Assembly (NCBI RefSeq): GCF_026341775.1
Contig: NZ_JAPEOB010000001.1
Location: 186,001-250,000 of the forward strand
Direction of reading: 5' to 3'
DNA: 64,000 nucleotides
Source: Streptomyces sp. NBC_00654
GTDB taxonomy: Bacteria > Actinomycetota > Actinomycetes > Streptomycetales > Streptomycetaceae
This document shows, piece by piece, positions 1 through 8,792 of the stretch. The translations under genes and the position numbers were made by a program. The stretch's first letter is position 1; each line of letters starts with the position of its first letter. The notes below the pieces were generated by a model, which saw only the letters and a list, made by a program, of their open reading frames with translations, did no database searches and was not told where the DNA came from.

Positions 1-542
1 CCGCCGCCCTGCTGGCCCCCGCCCTGCTGGCCGCCTGCCGGCGCGCCGGTGGCCCACGGGTCGTCGGCGGGAGCACCGCCACCACCCTGCTGGCCACCGC
101 CACCGGGACCGCCGCCCCAGTTGCCGCCGCCCTGCTGGCCGCCGCCGTATCCACCCTGGCCGCCCTGGCCACCGCGACCCGTGGTCTTGGTGACCTTGGC
201 CGTGGCGTTCTTGAGGCTGGGGCCGACTTCCTCGACGTCCAGCTCGTAGACCGTGCGCTTGACGCCCTCACGGTCCTCGTAGGACCGCTGCTTCAGCCGG
301 CCCTGCACGACAACGCGCATGCCTCGCTGGAGCGACTCCGCGACGTTCTCCGCCGCCTGACGCCAGACCGAGCAGGTGAGGAACAGGCCTTCGCCGTCCT
401 TCCACTCATTGGTCTGCCGGTCGAAGATGCGGGGAGTGGACGCGACACGGAACTTCGCGACCGCCGCACCGGACGGGGTGAAGCGCAGCTCGGGGTCGTC
501 GACGAGATTGCCGACGACCGTGATGACGGTCTCGCCTGCCAT
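1..542 (-). CDS. ssb: single-stranded DNA-binding protein (C-terminus cut by window edge)
   Basis: Binds and protects single-stranded DNA during replication, repair and recombination. The protein starts [23 protein letters not shown] and keeps the OB-fold pattern of bacterial SSB, including VAKFRVAS, a segment with W-K-D-G-E, and [10 protein letters not shown]. The last visible part is a long Gly/Gln-rich linker, as in actinobacterial SSB. The acidic tip that recruits partner proteins lies beyond position 1. The ATG at 542 has a GAGAGG ribosome site about 8 bases upstream. It follows rpsF by 74 bases on the same strand, matching the usual rpsF-ssb-rpsR-rplI operon; the last two genes would lie outside the window. 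Confidence 0.96.
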   Translation of the reverse strand, partial: MAGETVITVVGNLVDDPELRFTPSGAAVAKFRVASTPRIFDRQTNEWKDGEGLFLTCSVWRQAAENVAESLQRGMRVVVQGRLKQRSYEDREGVKRTVYELDVEEVGPSLKNATAKVTKTTGRGGQGGQGGYGGGQQGGGNWGGGPGGGGQQGGGGAPADDPWATGAPAGGQQGGGQQGG

Positions 543-616
543 GGGTGAACCTCTCGGCGGGGATTGCTTCTGGCTGCTTGCTGCTACTCGAACCCGATGA
601 CCACTGAGCTAGATGC

Positions 617-907
617 TCAGTGGGTCTCGGGACGGAGGACCTTGGTCCGGAGGACCGACTCGTTCAGGCTCATCTGGCGGTCGAGCTCCTTGACGATCGC
701 AGGCTCGGCCTGCAGATCGATGACCGAGTAGATGCCCTCGGGCTTCTTCTTGATCTCGTAAGCGAGCCGACGACGGCCCCAGGTGTCGACCTTCTCAACC
801 TTTCCGTTGCCCTCACGGACGACGGAGAGGAAGTTCTCGATCAGCGGGGAGACTGCTCGCTCCTCGAGATCGGGGTCGAGGATGACCATCACCTCGTAGT
901 GACGCAT
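617..907 (-). CDS. rpsF: 30S ribosomal protein S6
   Basis: Small-subunit ribosomal protein S6, 96 residues, the usual family length. It begins [17 protein letters not shown] and has the conserved [16 protein letters not shown] segment. The ATG at 907 is preceded by a strong AAGGAGG site, so longer upstream in-frame starts are rejected. It heads an operon with ssb immediately downstream. The upstream stretch 908-1188 separates it from a divergent small membrane-protein gene and must hold promoters for both; I could not identify convincing -10/-35 pairs there. Confidence 0.97.
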   Translation of the reverse strand: MRHYEVMVILDPDLEERAVSPLIENFLSVVREGNGKVEKVDTWGRRRLAYEIKKKPEGIYSVIDLQAEPAIVKELDRQMSLNESVLRTKVLRPETH

Positions 908-1188
908 GTGGAACCCACCTCCTTTGGACTCAGCGGCCACGGTCGTTCCGTGGCAGGAGGGTCGTGATGCGTAAGCAACAGTGTCTCCGAGTAAAACAGC
1001 CGCCACTGACAAATCCGCTCCGTGAAGAGGGACTCGCTCTGTGCTGGCCTGGGCAGACACCGGTGCAGACCGTACAGAGTACCCGTAGACCGGCTTCCGG
1101 TTGAAATCCGGTGCCCGAAGGACGCAATCTGTACACATCGGATGTGAGCGGCGCTACAGTGCGCCGCCTTCCGGCCAGGAGGTACTCC

Positions 1189-1503
1189 ATGGCACAGGCA
1201 ATGCGACCCCGTCCCCCCGTCTCCCTCTTCGCCACGGACGGCAAGGCCCATCCGCTGCAGGACGGCCTGATGGCGGTGACCCTGGTCCTCGGCGCTCTCG
1301 CGTTCGTGACGGCGATGTTCCACAACCTGCACCTGATCAGCTCGTGGGCCGGTCTGATCGGCATCCTCACGGGCGCCTACGGGCAGTACATATCGGTGAC
1401 CACCCGCGAGAGGTTCCCGCTCATCCTCGGCCTCGGAGCGTCCGCCATCGGATTCTTCCTGGGGATGGCCCACGGAGGCCTCTTCGGCGGTGTGATCGGC
1501 TGA
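1189..1503 (+). CDS. small conserved integral membrane protein
   Basis: A 104-residue protein of unknown function. After a short N-terminus it has about three hydrophobic segments: residues roughly 28-45 (LMAVTLVLGALAFVTAMF), 50-65 (SWAGLIGILTGAYGQYI) and 75-100 (LILGLGASAIGFFLGMAHG). It therefore probably sits in the cytoplasmic membrane. The ATG at 1189 has AGGAGG 7 bases upstream, so I use it rather than an in-frame start at 1111. It is divergent from rpsF and followed by a GC-rich hairpin. It resembles small membrane proteins commonly found at this place in Streptomyces genomes, but I know no role for them. Confidence 0.8.
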   Translation: MAQAMRPRPPVSLFATDGKAHPLQDGLMAVTLVLGALAFVTAMFHNLHLISSWAGLIGILTGAYGQYISVTTRERFPLILGLGASAIGFFLGMAHGGLFGGVIG

Positions 1504-1521
1504 CCGCCCGTCCGCCCGCGG

Positions 1522-1552
1522 CCGGGCCCCGGCCCCAGGGGGCGGGGCCCGG
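1522..1552 (+). terminator. GC-rich hairpin after the small membrane protein gene
   Basis: Ten-base arms CCGGGCCCCG and CGGGGCCCGG enclose an 11-base loop that can itself pair (CCCC/GGGG). It begins 18 bases after the stop codon. There is no T-run, which is common for Streptomyces terminators. Confidence 0.6.
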
Positions 1553-1654
1553 TCCGGGCGGGGCCAGGCCGGGCGCTCCTCGGTCACAGTAGGCTTCGGC
1601 GCGAGAGCCGGAGCCCCTGACCGATGGGGACACACCTGCCGAGGAGCGCCCCGC

Positions 1655-2773
1655 ATGAGCCTGACCCTGAGGACCATCAGCCGAGAGCAGCATCTGGCGT
1701 ACATCCAGAGCCTGCCCTCGGCCAGTCACTGCCAGGTCCCGGCGTGGGCTGATGTGAAGACCGAATGGCGCTCGGAGAACCTGGGCTGGTTCGACCGCAA
1801 CGGCGACATGGTGGGCGCGGGTCTCGTCCTCTACCGCCAGCTGCCCAAGATCAAGCGCTACCTCGCGTACCTCCCCGAGGGCCCGGTCATCAACTGGTAC
1901 GCGCCCAACCTGGACGACTGGCTCCGGCCGATGCTCGCCCACCTCAAGCAGCAGGGCGCGTTCTCGGTGAAGATGGGCCCGCCGGTGGTCATCCGGCGCT
2001 GGGACTCGGCGGCCATCAAGTCCGGTATCCAGGACCCCGAGGTGAAGCGTCTGCGTGACGTCGAGGCCACGTTCATCGAGCCGCGTGCCTTCGAGGTGTC
2101 GGACCGGCTGCGCAAGATGGGCTGGCAGCAGGGCGAGGACGGCGGCGCCGGGTTCGGTGACGTACAGCCCCGTTACGTCTTCCAGGTGCCGCTGGCCAAC
2201 CGTTCCCTCGAAGACGTCCTCAAGGGCTTCAACCAGCTCTGGCGACGCAACATCAAGAAGGCCGACAAGGCGGGCGTCGAGGTCGTCCAGGGCGGCTACG
2301 AGGACCTCGCCGAGTGGCAGCGGCTGTACGAGATCACGGCCGTGCGCGACCACTTCCGGCCGCGCCCGCTCTCGTACTTCCAGCGCATGTGGACGGTCCT
2401 CAACTCCGAGGACCCCAACCGCATGCGGCTGTACTTCGCCCGGCACAACGGCGTGAACCTCTCCGCGGCCACGATGCTCGTCGTCGGCGGCCACGTCTGG
2501 TACTCCTACGGCGCCTCCGACAACATCGGGCGTGAGGTCAGGCCCTCGAACGCGATGCAGTGGCGGATGCTGCGCGACTCGTACGCGATGGGCGCGACCG
2601 TCTACGACCTGCGCGGCATCAGCGACTCGCTCGACGAGACCGACCACCTCTTCGGCCTGATCCAGTTCAAGGTCGGCACCGGCGGCGAGGCCGTCGAGTA
2701 CGTCGGCGAATGGGACTTCCCGCTCAACAAGCTGCTGCACAAGGCGCTCGACATGTATATGTCGCGCCGCTGA
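1655..2773 (+). CDS. femX: FemX-type lipid II glycyltransferase (FemAB family)
   Basis: Probable aminoacyltransferase that adds the single bridging glycine to the LL-diaminopimelate of the Streptomyces peptidoglycan precursor, using glycyl-tRNA. The 372-residue protein has the FemAB double acetyltransferase-like layout: an N-terminal half with FDRNGDMVGAGLVLYRQLPKIKRYLAYLPEGPVINW, a middle LWRRNIKKADKAGVEV motif, and a C-terminal half with YDLRGISDS and LFGLIQFKVGTGGEAVEYVGEWDFP. I see no long coiled-coil arm of the staphylococcal FemA kind. The ATG at 1655 follows GAGGAGCGCC. The next gene is alanine-racemase-like. The FemX assignment rests on family knowledge and on femX lying at this place in S. 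coelicolor. Confidence 0.85.
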   Translation: MSLTLRTISREQHLAYIQSLPSASHCQVPAWADVKTEWRSENLGWFDRNGDMVGAGLVLYRQLPKIKRYLAYLPEGPVINWYAPNLDDWLRPMLAHLKQQGAFSVKMGPPVVIRRWDSAAIKSGIQDPEVKRLRDVEATFIEPRAFEVSDRLRKMGWQQGEDGGAGFGDVQPRYVFQVPLANRSLEDVLKGFNQLWRRNIKKADKAGVEVVQGGYEDLAEWQRLYEITAVRDHFRPRPLSYFQRMWTVLNSEDPNRMRLYFARHNGVNLSAATMLVVGGHVWYSYGASDNIGREVRPSNAMQWRMLRDSYAMGATVYDLRGISDSLDETDHLFGLIQFKVGTGGEAVEYVGEWDFPLNKLLHKALDMYMSRR

Positions 2774-2913
2774 TCCCAGTGACATCGGTGACGAAACCGG
2801 TGTCATTCGTTTCAATGGACAGGCCGGCCGACGCGATCCCGTCGGCGGACATTCCAGCAACCTCCGTACACCTCCGACTCCACCGCAGCCACCAGAAAGG
2901 TTCCGGGCCGGCC

Positions 2914-3945
2914 ATGGCGCTCTCCCTCTACGTCGACACCGCGCGCTGGCGGGCGCACCAGAAGTCCGTGATCGACCAGTTCCCCGGCCTCGTACCCGTC
3001 TGCAAGGGCAACGGTTACGGCTTCGGCCACGAGCGGCTCGCCGACGAGGCCATCCGCTTCGGCTCCGACACCCTCGCGGTCGGCACGACCTACGAAGCGG
3101 CCCGGATCAAGGACTGGTTCAGCGGCGATCTGCTCGTCCTGACCCCCTTCCGGCGGGGCGAGGAGCCGGTGCCGCTCCCCGACCGCGTCATCCGGTCCGT
3201 CTCCTCCGTCGACGGCGTGCACGCGCTGGTCGGCGCCCGGGTGGTCATCGAGTGCATGAGCTCGATGAAGCGCCACGGTGTGAAGGAGGAGGAGCTGGGG
3301 CTGCTGCACGCCGCGATAGAGGACGTACGGCTCGAAGGCTTCGCCATCCACCTGCCGCTGGACCGCACCGACGGCTCCGACGCCGTCGAGGAGGTCATCG
3401 GCTGGATGGACCGGCTGCGCGCGGCCAGGCTGCCGCTGCACACCATGTTCGTCAGCCATCTGCGCGCCGAGGAACTGGCACGGCTCCAGCAGCAGTTCCC
3501 GCAGACCCGCTTCCGCGCCCGTATCGGCACCCGGCTCTGGCTCGGCGACCACGACGCGACGGAGTACCGGGGTGCCGTCCTGGACGTCACGGCCGTCGCC
3601 AAGGGGGACCGGTTCGGCTACCGCCAGCAGAAGGTGGCCTCGGACGGCTGGCTGGTCGTCGTCGCCGGAGGGACGTCCCACGGCGTCGGCCTGGAGGCCC
3701 CCAAGGCACTGCACGGGGTGATGCCGCGCGCCAAGGGCGTGGCCCGCGCCGGTCTGGCGACGGTCAACCGCAATCTGTCGCCGTTCGTCTGGGCCGGCAA
3801 GCAGCGCTGGTTCGCCGAGCCGCCGCACATGCAGGTGTCGATCCTGTTCGTCCCCTCGGACGCCCAGGAGCCGAAGGTCGGCGACGAGCTGGTGGCCCAC
3901 CTGCGCCACACGACCACCCAGTTCGACCGCCTCGTGGACCGCTGA
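2914..3945 (+). CDS. alanine racemase-like PLP enzyme
   Basis: 343 residues of the alanine racemase fold. Near the N-terminus the motif VCKGNGYGFGHE places a candidate PLP lysine at about residue 31, like the VKADAYGHG motif of Alr. RIGTRLW and KGDRFGYRQQ match the region where Alr carries its second catalytic tyrosine. The protein diverges from housekeeping Alr in both motifs, and Streptomyces is known to carry a separate canonical alr elsewhere, so the substrate is uncertain. The ATG at 2914 is preceded by AGAAAGG. It sits 140 bases after femX on the same strand, which suggests an amino-acid or peptidoglycan-precursor role, but that is inference. Confidence 0.78.
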   Translation: MALSLYVDTARWRAHQKSVIDQFPGLVPVCKGNGYGFGHERLADEAIRFGSDTLAVGTTYEAARIKDWFSGDLLVLTPFRRGEEPVPLPDRVIRSVSSVDGVHALVGARVVIECMSSMKRHGVKEEELGLLHAAIEDVRLEGFAIHLPLDRTDGSDAVEEVIGWMDRLRAARLPLHTMFVSHLRAEELARLQQQFPQTRFRARIGTRLWLGDHDATEYRGAVLDVTAVAKGDRFGYRQQKVASDGWLVVVAGGTSHGVGLEAPKALHGVMPRAKGVARAGLATVNRNLSPFVWAGKQRWFAEPPHMQVSILFVPSDAQEPKVGDELVAHLRHTTTQFDRLVDR

Positions 3946-3962
3946 CCCGGCCCGTACCGCGC

Positions 3963-3993
3963 GACCTGCGGCCGGGCACCCCGGCCGCAGGTC
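3963..3993. terminator. bidirectional hairpin between convergent genes
   Basis: A perfect 14-base stem (GACCTGCGGCCGGG with its complement) and a 3-base loop. It lies after the racemase-like gene and touches the stop codon of the convergent glycosyltransferase gene. Confidence 0.75.
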
Positions 3994-5497
3994 AGTCGGC
4001 GGCGGTCCGGCCGCTCGCCGTGCCCCACTCCACCCGCGGCCCCTCGACCGCGGACGCCGCGTGCCGGGACGGATGCACCGCCGGCCCCAGGACGAACGCG
4101 TCCGGCGCCCCGTCGAGGACCCCGCCCGAGGGATCGTCCGACCCGTCGCTCCGTACCCCGTCCCGCTCGGGCAGCAGGATGTCCCGTACGACCACGGCAC
4201 AGAGGTACAGCGTTCCCAGCAGGTGCAGGACGATCGCGAGCTGATAGCCGTCCTGCGGCAGCCCCTGGTGCTTGTCGCCACTGGTCGTGTACGCGAGGTA
4301 CAGCCAGATCCCCATGAAGTACATGACCTCGCAGGCCTGCCAGACGAGGAAGTCGCGCCAGCGCGGCCTGGCCAGCACCGCCAGCGGGATCAGCCAGAGC
4401 ACGTACTGCGGCGAGTAGACCTTGTTCGTCAGGACGAACGCGGCCACCACCAGGAACGCGAGCTGGGCGAACCGGGGCCTGCGCGGGGCCATCAGCGCCA
4501 GTCCGGCGATCCCCGCGCAGCACACGGCCATCAGCAGCACCGACGCCGTGTTCACCGTGCTGACGTCGATGGTCTTCCCCGTGCGCTGCGTGATGATCAG
4601 CCAGAACGAGCCGAAGTCGATCGGCCGTTCCTGGCTGAAGGTGTAGAACTTCTTCCACCCCTCGGGGGCGAACAGCATCACCGGCAGGTTGACCGCCAGC
4701 CAGGCCGCCGCCGCGCCGATGGCCGCCTGCCCGAACTCCCGCCATCTGCCCGCCCGCCAGCACAGCACGAGGAGCGGGCCGAGCAGCAGGACGGGATAGA
4801 GCTTGGCGGCCGTCGCCAGGCCGATGAGGACGCCGAAAGCGATCACCCGCCCCCGGGACCACATGAGCATCGCCGCGGCCGTCAGAGCGACGGCCAGCAG
4901 GTCCCAGTTGATCGTCGCGGTGAGCGCGAACGCGGGGGCGAGCGCGACCAGCAGTCCGTCCCAGGGGCGCCGCCGGTGCGTACGGGAGGTGCACACCGCG
5001 ATGACCACGGCGCAGATCATCAGCATGCCCGCGTTGACCATCCAGAACATCTGCTCGCGCTGCTGGAGCGGGTCGCTGTCCGGTGTCAGCGTCAGCCACC
5101 CGGCGACCTGCATGAACAACCCGGTCAGAACGGGGTATTCGAGGTACTGCATGTCACCGCCGATCTCGTCGAAGTACGGCACGAGACCGTCGGCGAATCC
5201 GCGCCCCAGGAAGAGATGCGGGATGTCGGAGTAGCAGGCGTGCGTGTACTGCGAGGTGGCGCCCTTGAACCAGGCCCACTCGTAGCAGGGGATCTTCTGC
5301 ACCATGCCGAGCGCGAACATCCCGATCGCCACCAGAGCGATGACCCGCACGGGCGTCAGCGGACCGTCGCCGAGCCGTGCCCAGCGGCCCACCCGCCCGC
5401 CGATCAGCTCGCTGCCCGCTGCGGCGACCTCGTCCTGGCGCGTGGGCCGTACGACGGGCCGCTCCTGGTGCACGCTCGTGTCTTCTGCGCTTGGCAT
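3992..5497 (-). CDS. glycosyltransferase family 87 (polyprenyl-phosphomannose type) membrane protein
   Basis: A 501-residue multi-pass membrane protein resembling GT87/DUF2029 mannosyltransferases, which transfer sugars from polyprenyl phosphate on the outer face of the membrane. Around ten hydrophobic segments follow an N-terminal cytoplasmic stretch of about 60 residues. The first loop holds ACYSDIPHLFLGRGF and DGLVPYFDEIGGDMQYLEYPVLTG, with the acidic residues typical of the family's first outer loop. The ATG at 5497 lies 9 bases after AGG; an ATG 9 bases upstream and a longer in-frame extension are less likely. It lies downstream of the class A PBP gene on the same strand but is separated from it by a strong hairpin. 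The acceptor is unknown. Confidence 0.8.
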   Translation of the reverse strand: MPSAEDTSVHQERPVVRPTRQDEVAAAGSELIGGRVGRWARLGDGPLTPVRVIALVAIGMFALGMVQKIPCYEWAWFKGATSQYTHACYSDIPHLFLGRGFADGLVPYFDEIGGDMQYLEYPVLTGLFMQVAGWLTLTPDSDPLQQREQMFWMVNAGMLMICAVVIAVCTSRTHRRRPWDGLLVALAPAFALTATINWDLLAVALTAAAMLMWSRGRVIAFGVLIGLATAAKLYPVLLLGPLLVLCWRAGRWREFGQAAIGAAAAWLAVNLPVMLFAPEGWKKFYTFSQERPIDFGSFWLIITQRTGKTIDVSTVNTASVLLMAVCCAGIAGLALMAPRRPRFAQLAFLVVAAFVLTNKVYSPQYVLWLIPLAVLARPRWRDFLVWQACEVMYFMGIWLYLAYTTSGDKHQGLPQDGYQLAIVLHLLGTLYLCAVVVRDILLPERDGVRSDGSDDPSGGVLDGAPDAFVLGPAVHPSRHAASAVEGPRVEWGTASGRTAAD

Positions 5498-5554
5498 GCC
5501 GCACATCCTGCCGTACGGGGCTGTGGGCGGGGCGTGGCCGGGCCGGGGACACGG

Positions 5555-5592
5555 CGAGGGCCGCCGCACCGGGTGTGGTGCGGCGGCCCTCG
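5555..5592 (-). terminator. strong hairpin between the PBP gene and the GT87 gene
   Basis: A perfect 16-base stem (CGAGGGCCGCCGCACC with its complement) and a 6-base loop. It lies 56 bases beyond the stop codon of the penicillin-binding protein and upstream of the GT87 gene, so it probably limits read-through. Confidence 0.75.
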
Positions 5593-5647
5593 TCGGCCCG
5601 TGGAGTCCGGGGTGGTGGGGTTCCGGGCGGGCTGCCCGGTGGAGTGG

Positions 5648-8404
5648 CTAGCCCCCGCCGCCCCAGAGAGTTCCGGTGTTGCCGTTTCCGCCGTTCCCGT
5701 TCCCGCCGCTCCCGTCGGCACCGTCCGTGGTGCCCTGGTTGGCTCCGGAGTTGGCGGCTCCGTCGGTGGCTCCCGTGTCGGAGCCGCCGTCGGCACCGGC
5801 GTTGTTCCCACCGCCGTCCGCACCGGTGTTGGCACCGCCGCCGTTGTTGTTGCACTGCCAGTCGAGCGGGTTACAGGTGTTGGTCGGTGTGGGCGACGCC
5901 GTGGAGGGGTCGGGCGACGGCGTCGGGGGTGCCTCGCTGGAGGGGGTGTCCGAGGGGGTCGGGCTGGGCGTCGGGGTCGGGCTGACCGCACCACCGCCGT
6001 ACAGCGTGTCACCCAGGGGCTGCGGTTCGGGGAAGCGCACGACCTTCTTCCCCTTCATCGCACCGGCCATGTAGTCGTGCCAGATCGACGCGGGGAACGA
6101 GGCACCGTGGATCTTCTTCTCGCCACCCGTGCCGAACATCTTCAGGAACTCGCGGTCCTTGTTCTTCTCGTCGTCGTCCAGCCGGAACATGCTGATCGCG
6201 GTCGAGATCTGCGGGGTGTAGCCGACGAACCAGGCCGACTTGTTGCCGTCCGTCGTACCGGTCTTGCCCGCGACATCACGGCCGGGGAGCTGGGCGGGCG
6301 TACCCGTTCCGTTCTCCACGACGTTCTTCAGGACGTCCGTGACGTTGTCCGCAATGACGGGGTCGAAGGCACGCTTGGGCTTCTTCTGGTGCCGGTAGAT
6401 GACGTTGCCCTTCTTCTTCACCTCGGTCACCGAGAACGGTTCGTTCTGCTGACCACTGGTGGCGAAGGTGGCGTAGGCGCTGGCCATCCGGATGGCGCTG
6501 GGCGAGGACGTACCGATGGAGAACGACGGAACGGTCGCGTTCGCCATGTAGTCGTCGTCACGCAGTCCCGCGGCGACGGCGACGTCCTTCACCTTGTCCG
6601 TCCCGACATCCATGCCGAGCTGCACATAGGGGGAGTTCGCCGACTCCTGCATGGCGTACCGCAGGTCGATGTCGCCGTAGTCGTGGTTGCCGTCGTTGGT
6701 CTGGAGCCAGCTGTTGTCGTTCTCGTCCTTCCAGACCTCGCCGTTGTAGTTCTTGATCTCCAGCTTGTCGTCACCGTTGTAGACGCTCTTCGGCGACACC
6801 AGGGTGCGCTCCGAATCGCCCTGGTCGGCCCCCAGCGACGGGTCGCGCTTGCCGTACTGCATGGCCGCGGCCAGCACGAACGGCTTGAAGGTCGAGCCGA
6901 CCTGCGCACCGGTCGGGTTGGCGTTGTTGGTGTAGTGCTCGGTGGCGTCCTGACCGCCGTACGTGGCGAGCATGGCGCCGGTCTTCGCGTCGATCGACGC
7001 CCCGCCGAACTCCACATGGGTGTCGGTCCCGGGGCGCTTCTCCGGGTCGATCTTGGCCTTGTAGACCTTCTCCACCGCGTCGCTGAGGGCCTTGACCTTG
7101 CCCTTCTCGAAGGTCGTGTGGATCTCGTAGCCGCCCAGGGCGAGGTCGTCGGCGTCGACCTTCGGGTTGCTGTTGTTGATGAAGTAATTCTTGGCGAGGT
7201 CCACGAGGTAGCCGGTCTGACCGCCCAGCTGGGCGTTCTTCTTCGGCTTCAGCGGCATCGGGAACTCGGTGTACTTGTCGCGATCCTGCTGCGACATCCG
7301 CTTGTCCTTGACCTGCTCGTTGAGGATCCACTCCCAGCGTTCCTTCGCACGCTTGGTGTTCGCCTTCGCGGAGGTCTTCTCCTTGCCGACCTCAGGGGCA
7401 CCGGCCGGGTCGTAGTAGCTCGCGCCCTTGAGGAGGGTCGCCAGGAAGGCGCACTCGCTCGGGTTGAGCTTGGAGGCGTCCTTGCCGTAGTACGTACGGG
7501 CCGCCGCCTGGAGACCCGATGCGCCACGCCCGTAGTAGGAGACGTTGAGGTACCCGGCCATCACGTCTTCCTTGTTGGCCGTACCACCGACCTTGAGCGT
7601 GATGAACAGTTCCTTGACCTTGCGGCTCAGCGTCTGTTCCTGGCTCAGCATCGAGTTCTTCACATACTGCTGTGTGATCGTCGAACCGCCCTGGGTATCA
7701 CCGCCCTTGGCCATGTTGAACACGGCGCGGGCGATGCCCATCGGGTCGATGCCCCGGTCGTCGTCGAACGTCTTGTTCTCGGCCGAGATGACGGCGTTCC
7801 GCATGGCCTCGGGGATCTGCCCGTAGCTGATCACCTGGCGGTTGACCTCACCTCCGGTCGCCACCATCTGCGTACCGTCGGCCCAGTAGTAGACGTTGTT
7901 CTGCGCCCTGGCCGCGTCGTTGACCTTCGGGGGGACGACCAGCGCGTACGCGATCCCGGCCGCGCCCATCAGGAGCCCGAGGAAGCTCAGGCAGACGCCG
8001 GAGACCAGCTTCCACGACGGCACCCAGCGACGGAAGCCGTCCTTCCCGTGGCGCGGGTAGTCGATGACACGCTTCTTGCCGGGGCGGCTGTCACCGCGTC
8101 CCCGGCCGCGCGGGCCCTCGTGCCCGCCCCCTCCGCCACCGCGTCGTCGGCCGCCTCCGCCGGCCCCATGGCCTGCGGAGTCCGCCTCTTCGCCGCCCCG
8201 CCGCCGGCCACCGCGCTGTGCGGCACGACGGGCCTCGGCGCGGCCCCCGTACGGGCGCTCCTCGCCATGGGGTCCGGAAGGTGACTCAGTTGTTGCTCTG
8301 CGTGACGGTGCCGCGCGGCGTCCTGTTGACTGCTGGGCGGCTCGTCTGGCCGCTGCACGCCCGCCACCTTGCGGCTCAGGCGTTTTGCGACGGTGCTCGC
8401 TCAT
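5648..8404 (-). CDS. class A penicillin-binding protein (bifunctional transglycosylase/transpeptidase)
   Basis: 918 residues that polymerise and cross-link peptidoglycan. The order is: a basic, Gly/Arg-rich cytoplasmic tail of about 130 residues, one membrane anchor (WKLVSGVCLSFLGLLMGAAGIAYALVV region, shown in part), a GT51 transglycosylase domain, a transpeptidase domain, and a Ser/Thr/Pro then Gly/Asn/Thr-rich tail of about 110 residues. The GT51 motif reads SAENKTFDDDRGID, keeping the catalytic Glu but with Asn for Asp and Asp for His of the usual EDxxFxxH; GGSTITQQ follows. The transpeptidase motifs are STFK near residue 505, SAN near 588 and KTGTT near 712. The ATG at 8404 has GAGGAG 10 bases upstream. 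Upstream is a long regulatory gap shared with the divergent padR. Confidence 0.93.
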   Translation of the reverse strand: MSEHRRKTPEPQGGGRAAARRAAQQSTGRRAAPSRRATTESPSGPHGEERPYGGRAEARRAAQRGGRRRGGEEADSAGHGAGGGGRRRGGGGGGHEGPRGRGRGDSRPGKKRVIDYPRHGKDGFRRWVPSWKLVSGVCLSFLGLLMGAAGIAYALVVPPKVNDAARAQNNVYYWADGTQMVATGGEVNRQVISYGQIPEAMRNAVISAENKTFDDDRGIDPMGIARAVFNMAKGGDTQGGSTITQQYVKNSMLSQEQTLSRKVKELFITLKVGGTANKEDVMAGYLNVSYYGRGASGLQAAARTYYGKDASKLNPSECAFLATLLKGASYYDPAGAPEVGKEKTSAKANTKRAKERWEWILNEQVKDKRMSQQDRDKYTEFPMPLKPKKNAQLGGQTGYLVDLAKNYFINNSNPKVDADDLALGGYEIHTTFEKGKVKALSDAVEKVYKAKIDPEKRPGTDTHVEFGGASIDAKTGAMLATYGGQDATEHYTNNANPTGAQVGSTFKPFVLAAAMQYGKRDPSLGADQGDSERTLVSPKSVYNGDDKLEIKNYNGEVWKDENDNSWLQTNDGNHDYGDIDLRYAMQESANSPYVQLGMDVGTDKVKDVAVAAGLRDDDYMANATVPSFSIGTSSPSAIRMASAYATFATSGQQNEPFSVTEVKKKGNVIYRHQKKPKRAFDPVIADNVTDVLKNVVENGTGTPAQLPGRDVAGKTGTTDGNKSAWFVGYTPQISTAISMFRLDDDEKNKDREFLKMFGTGGEKKIHGASFPASIWHDYMAGAMKGKKVVRFPEPQPLGDTLYGGGAVSPTPTPSPTPSDTPSSEAPPTPSPDPSTASPTPTNTCNPLDWQCNNNGGGANTGADGGGNNAGADGGSDTGATDGAANSGANQGTTDGADGSGGNGNGGNGNTGTLWGGGG

Positions 8405-8677
8405 CGAACGACTACTCCTCGGGCAGGCGAGAGCGCCTGGAAGCGGCAGTTGAGATCCGGTCCCCCCGAATTACGGACAAGCCCTGCGGAAGGCTCCCCC
8501 GCAGCGCATCCGCCAGTCCGCGATGACTGACGCCCGGTGGCGTCACTCGGTTCCCGGTGGTCTGCATGCCGCACAGACTACGCACGGTCAAAACCCACCT
8601 AGGGCCGAAGTTCACCCCAAATAACGCAAGTCGCTTCCTACGAATTGGTGATGTGACGCCGTTCACGAAGGCTCCCC

Positions 8678-8706
8678 TTGTCGAACCGTGCTGACCGATC
8701 TATCGT
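8678..8706 (+). promoter_or_regulatory. candidate promoter of padR
   Basis: TTGTCG at 8678 and TATCGT at 8701 are exactly 17 bases apart, close to the vegetative consensus. The perfect palindrome at 8707-8733 starts directly after the -10, so bound repressor would cover the transcription start. The rest of 8405-8677 holds no gene I can support; it presumably carries the divergent PBP promoter. Confidence 0.55.
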
Positions 8707-8733
8707 GCTGATGTATCGAGTCGATACATCAGC
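8707..8733. promoter_or_regulatory. 27-bp perfect palindromic operator upstream of padR
   Basis: Thirteen-base arms around a central G; the core is ATGTATCGA-G-TCGATACAT. It is AT-richer than its surroundings and contains the ATGTA...TACAT half-sites typical of PadR-family operators. It sits 60 bases upstream of the padR start and directly after a candidate -10 box, so autorepression is likely. Confidence 0.75.
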
Positions 8734-8792
8734 GCGGCATAAGTTCGCCGTAAGAGCTCCGCGGGAGCACCCGGAGAAGGGAGGAGGCGAAG

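Noticed and set aside
4061..8284. Very long open frame of 1407 codons on the plus strand
   Set aside because: It is antisense to the GT87 and class A PBP genes, has no family motifs and is a product of high GC at third positions.
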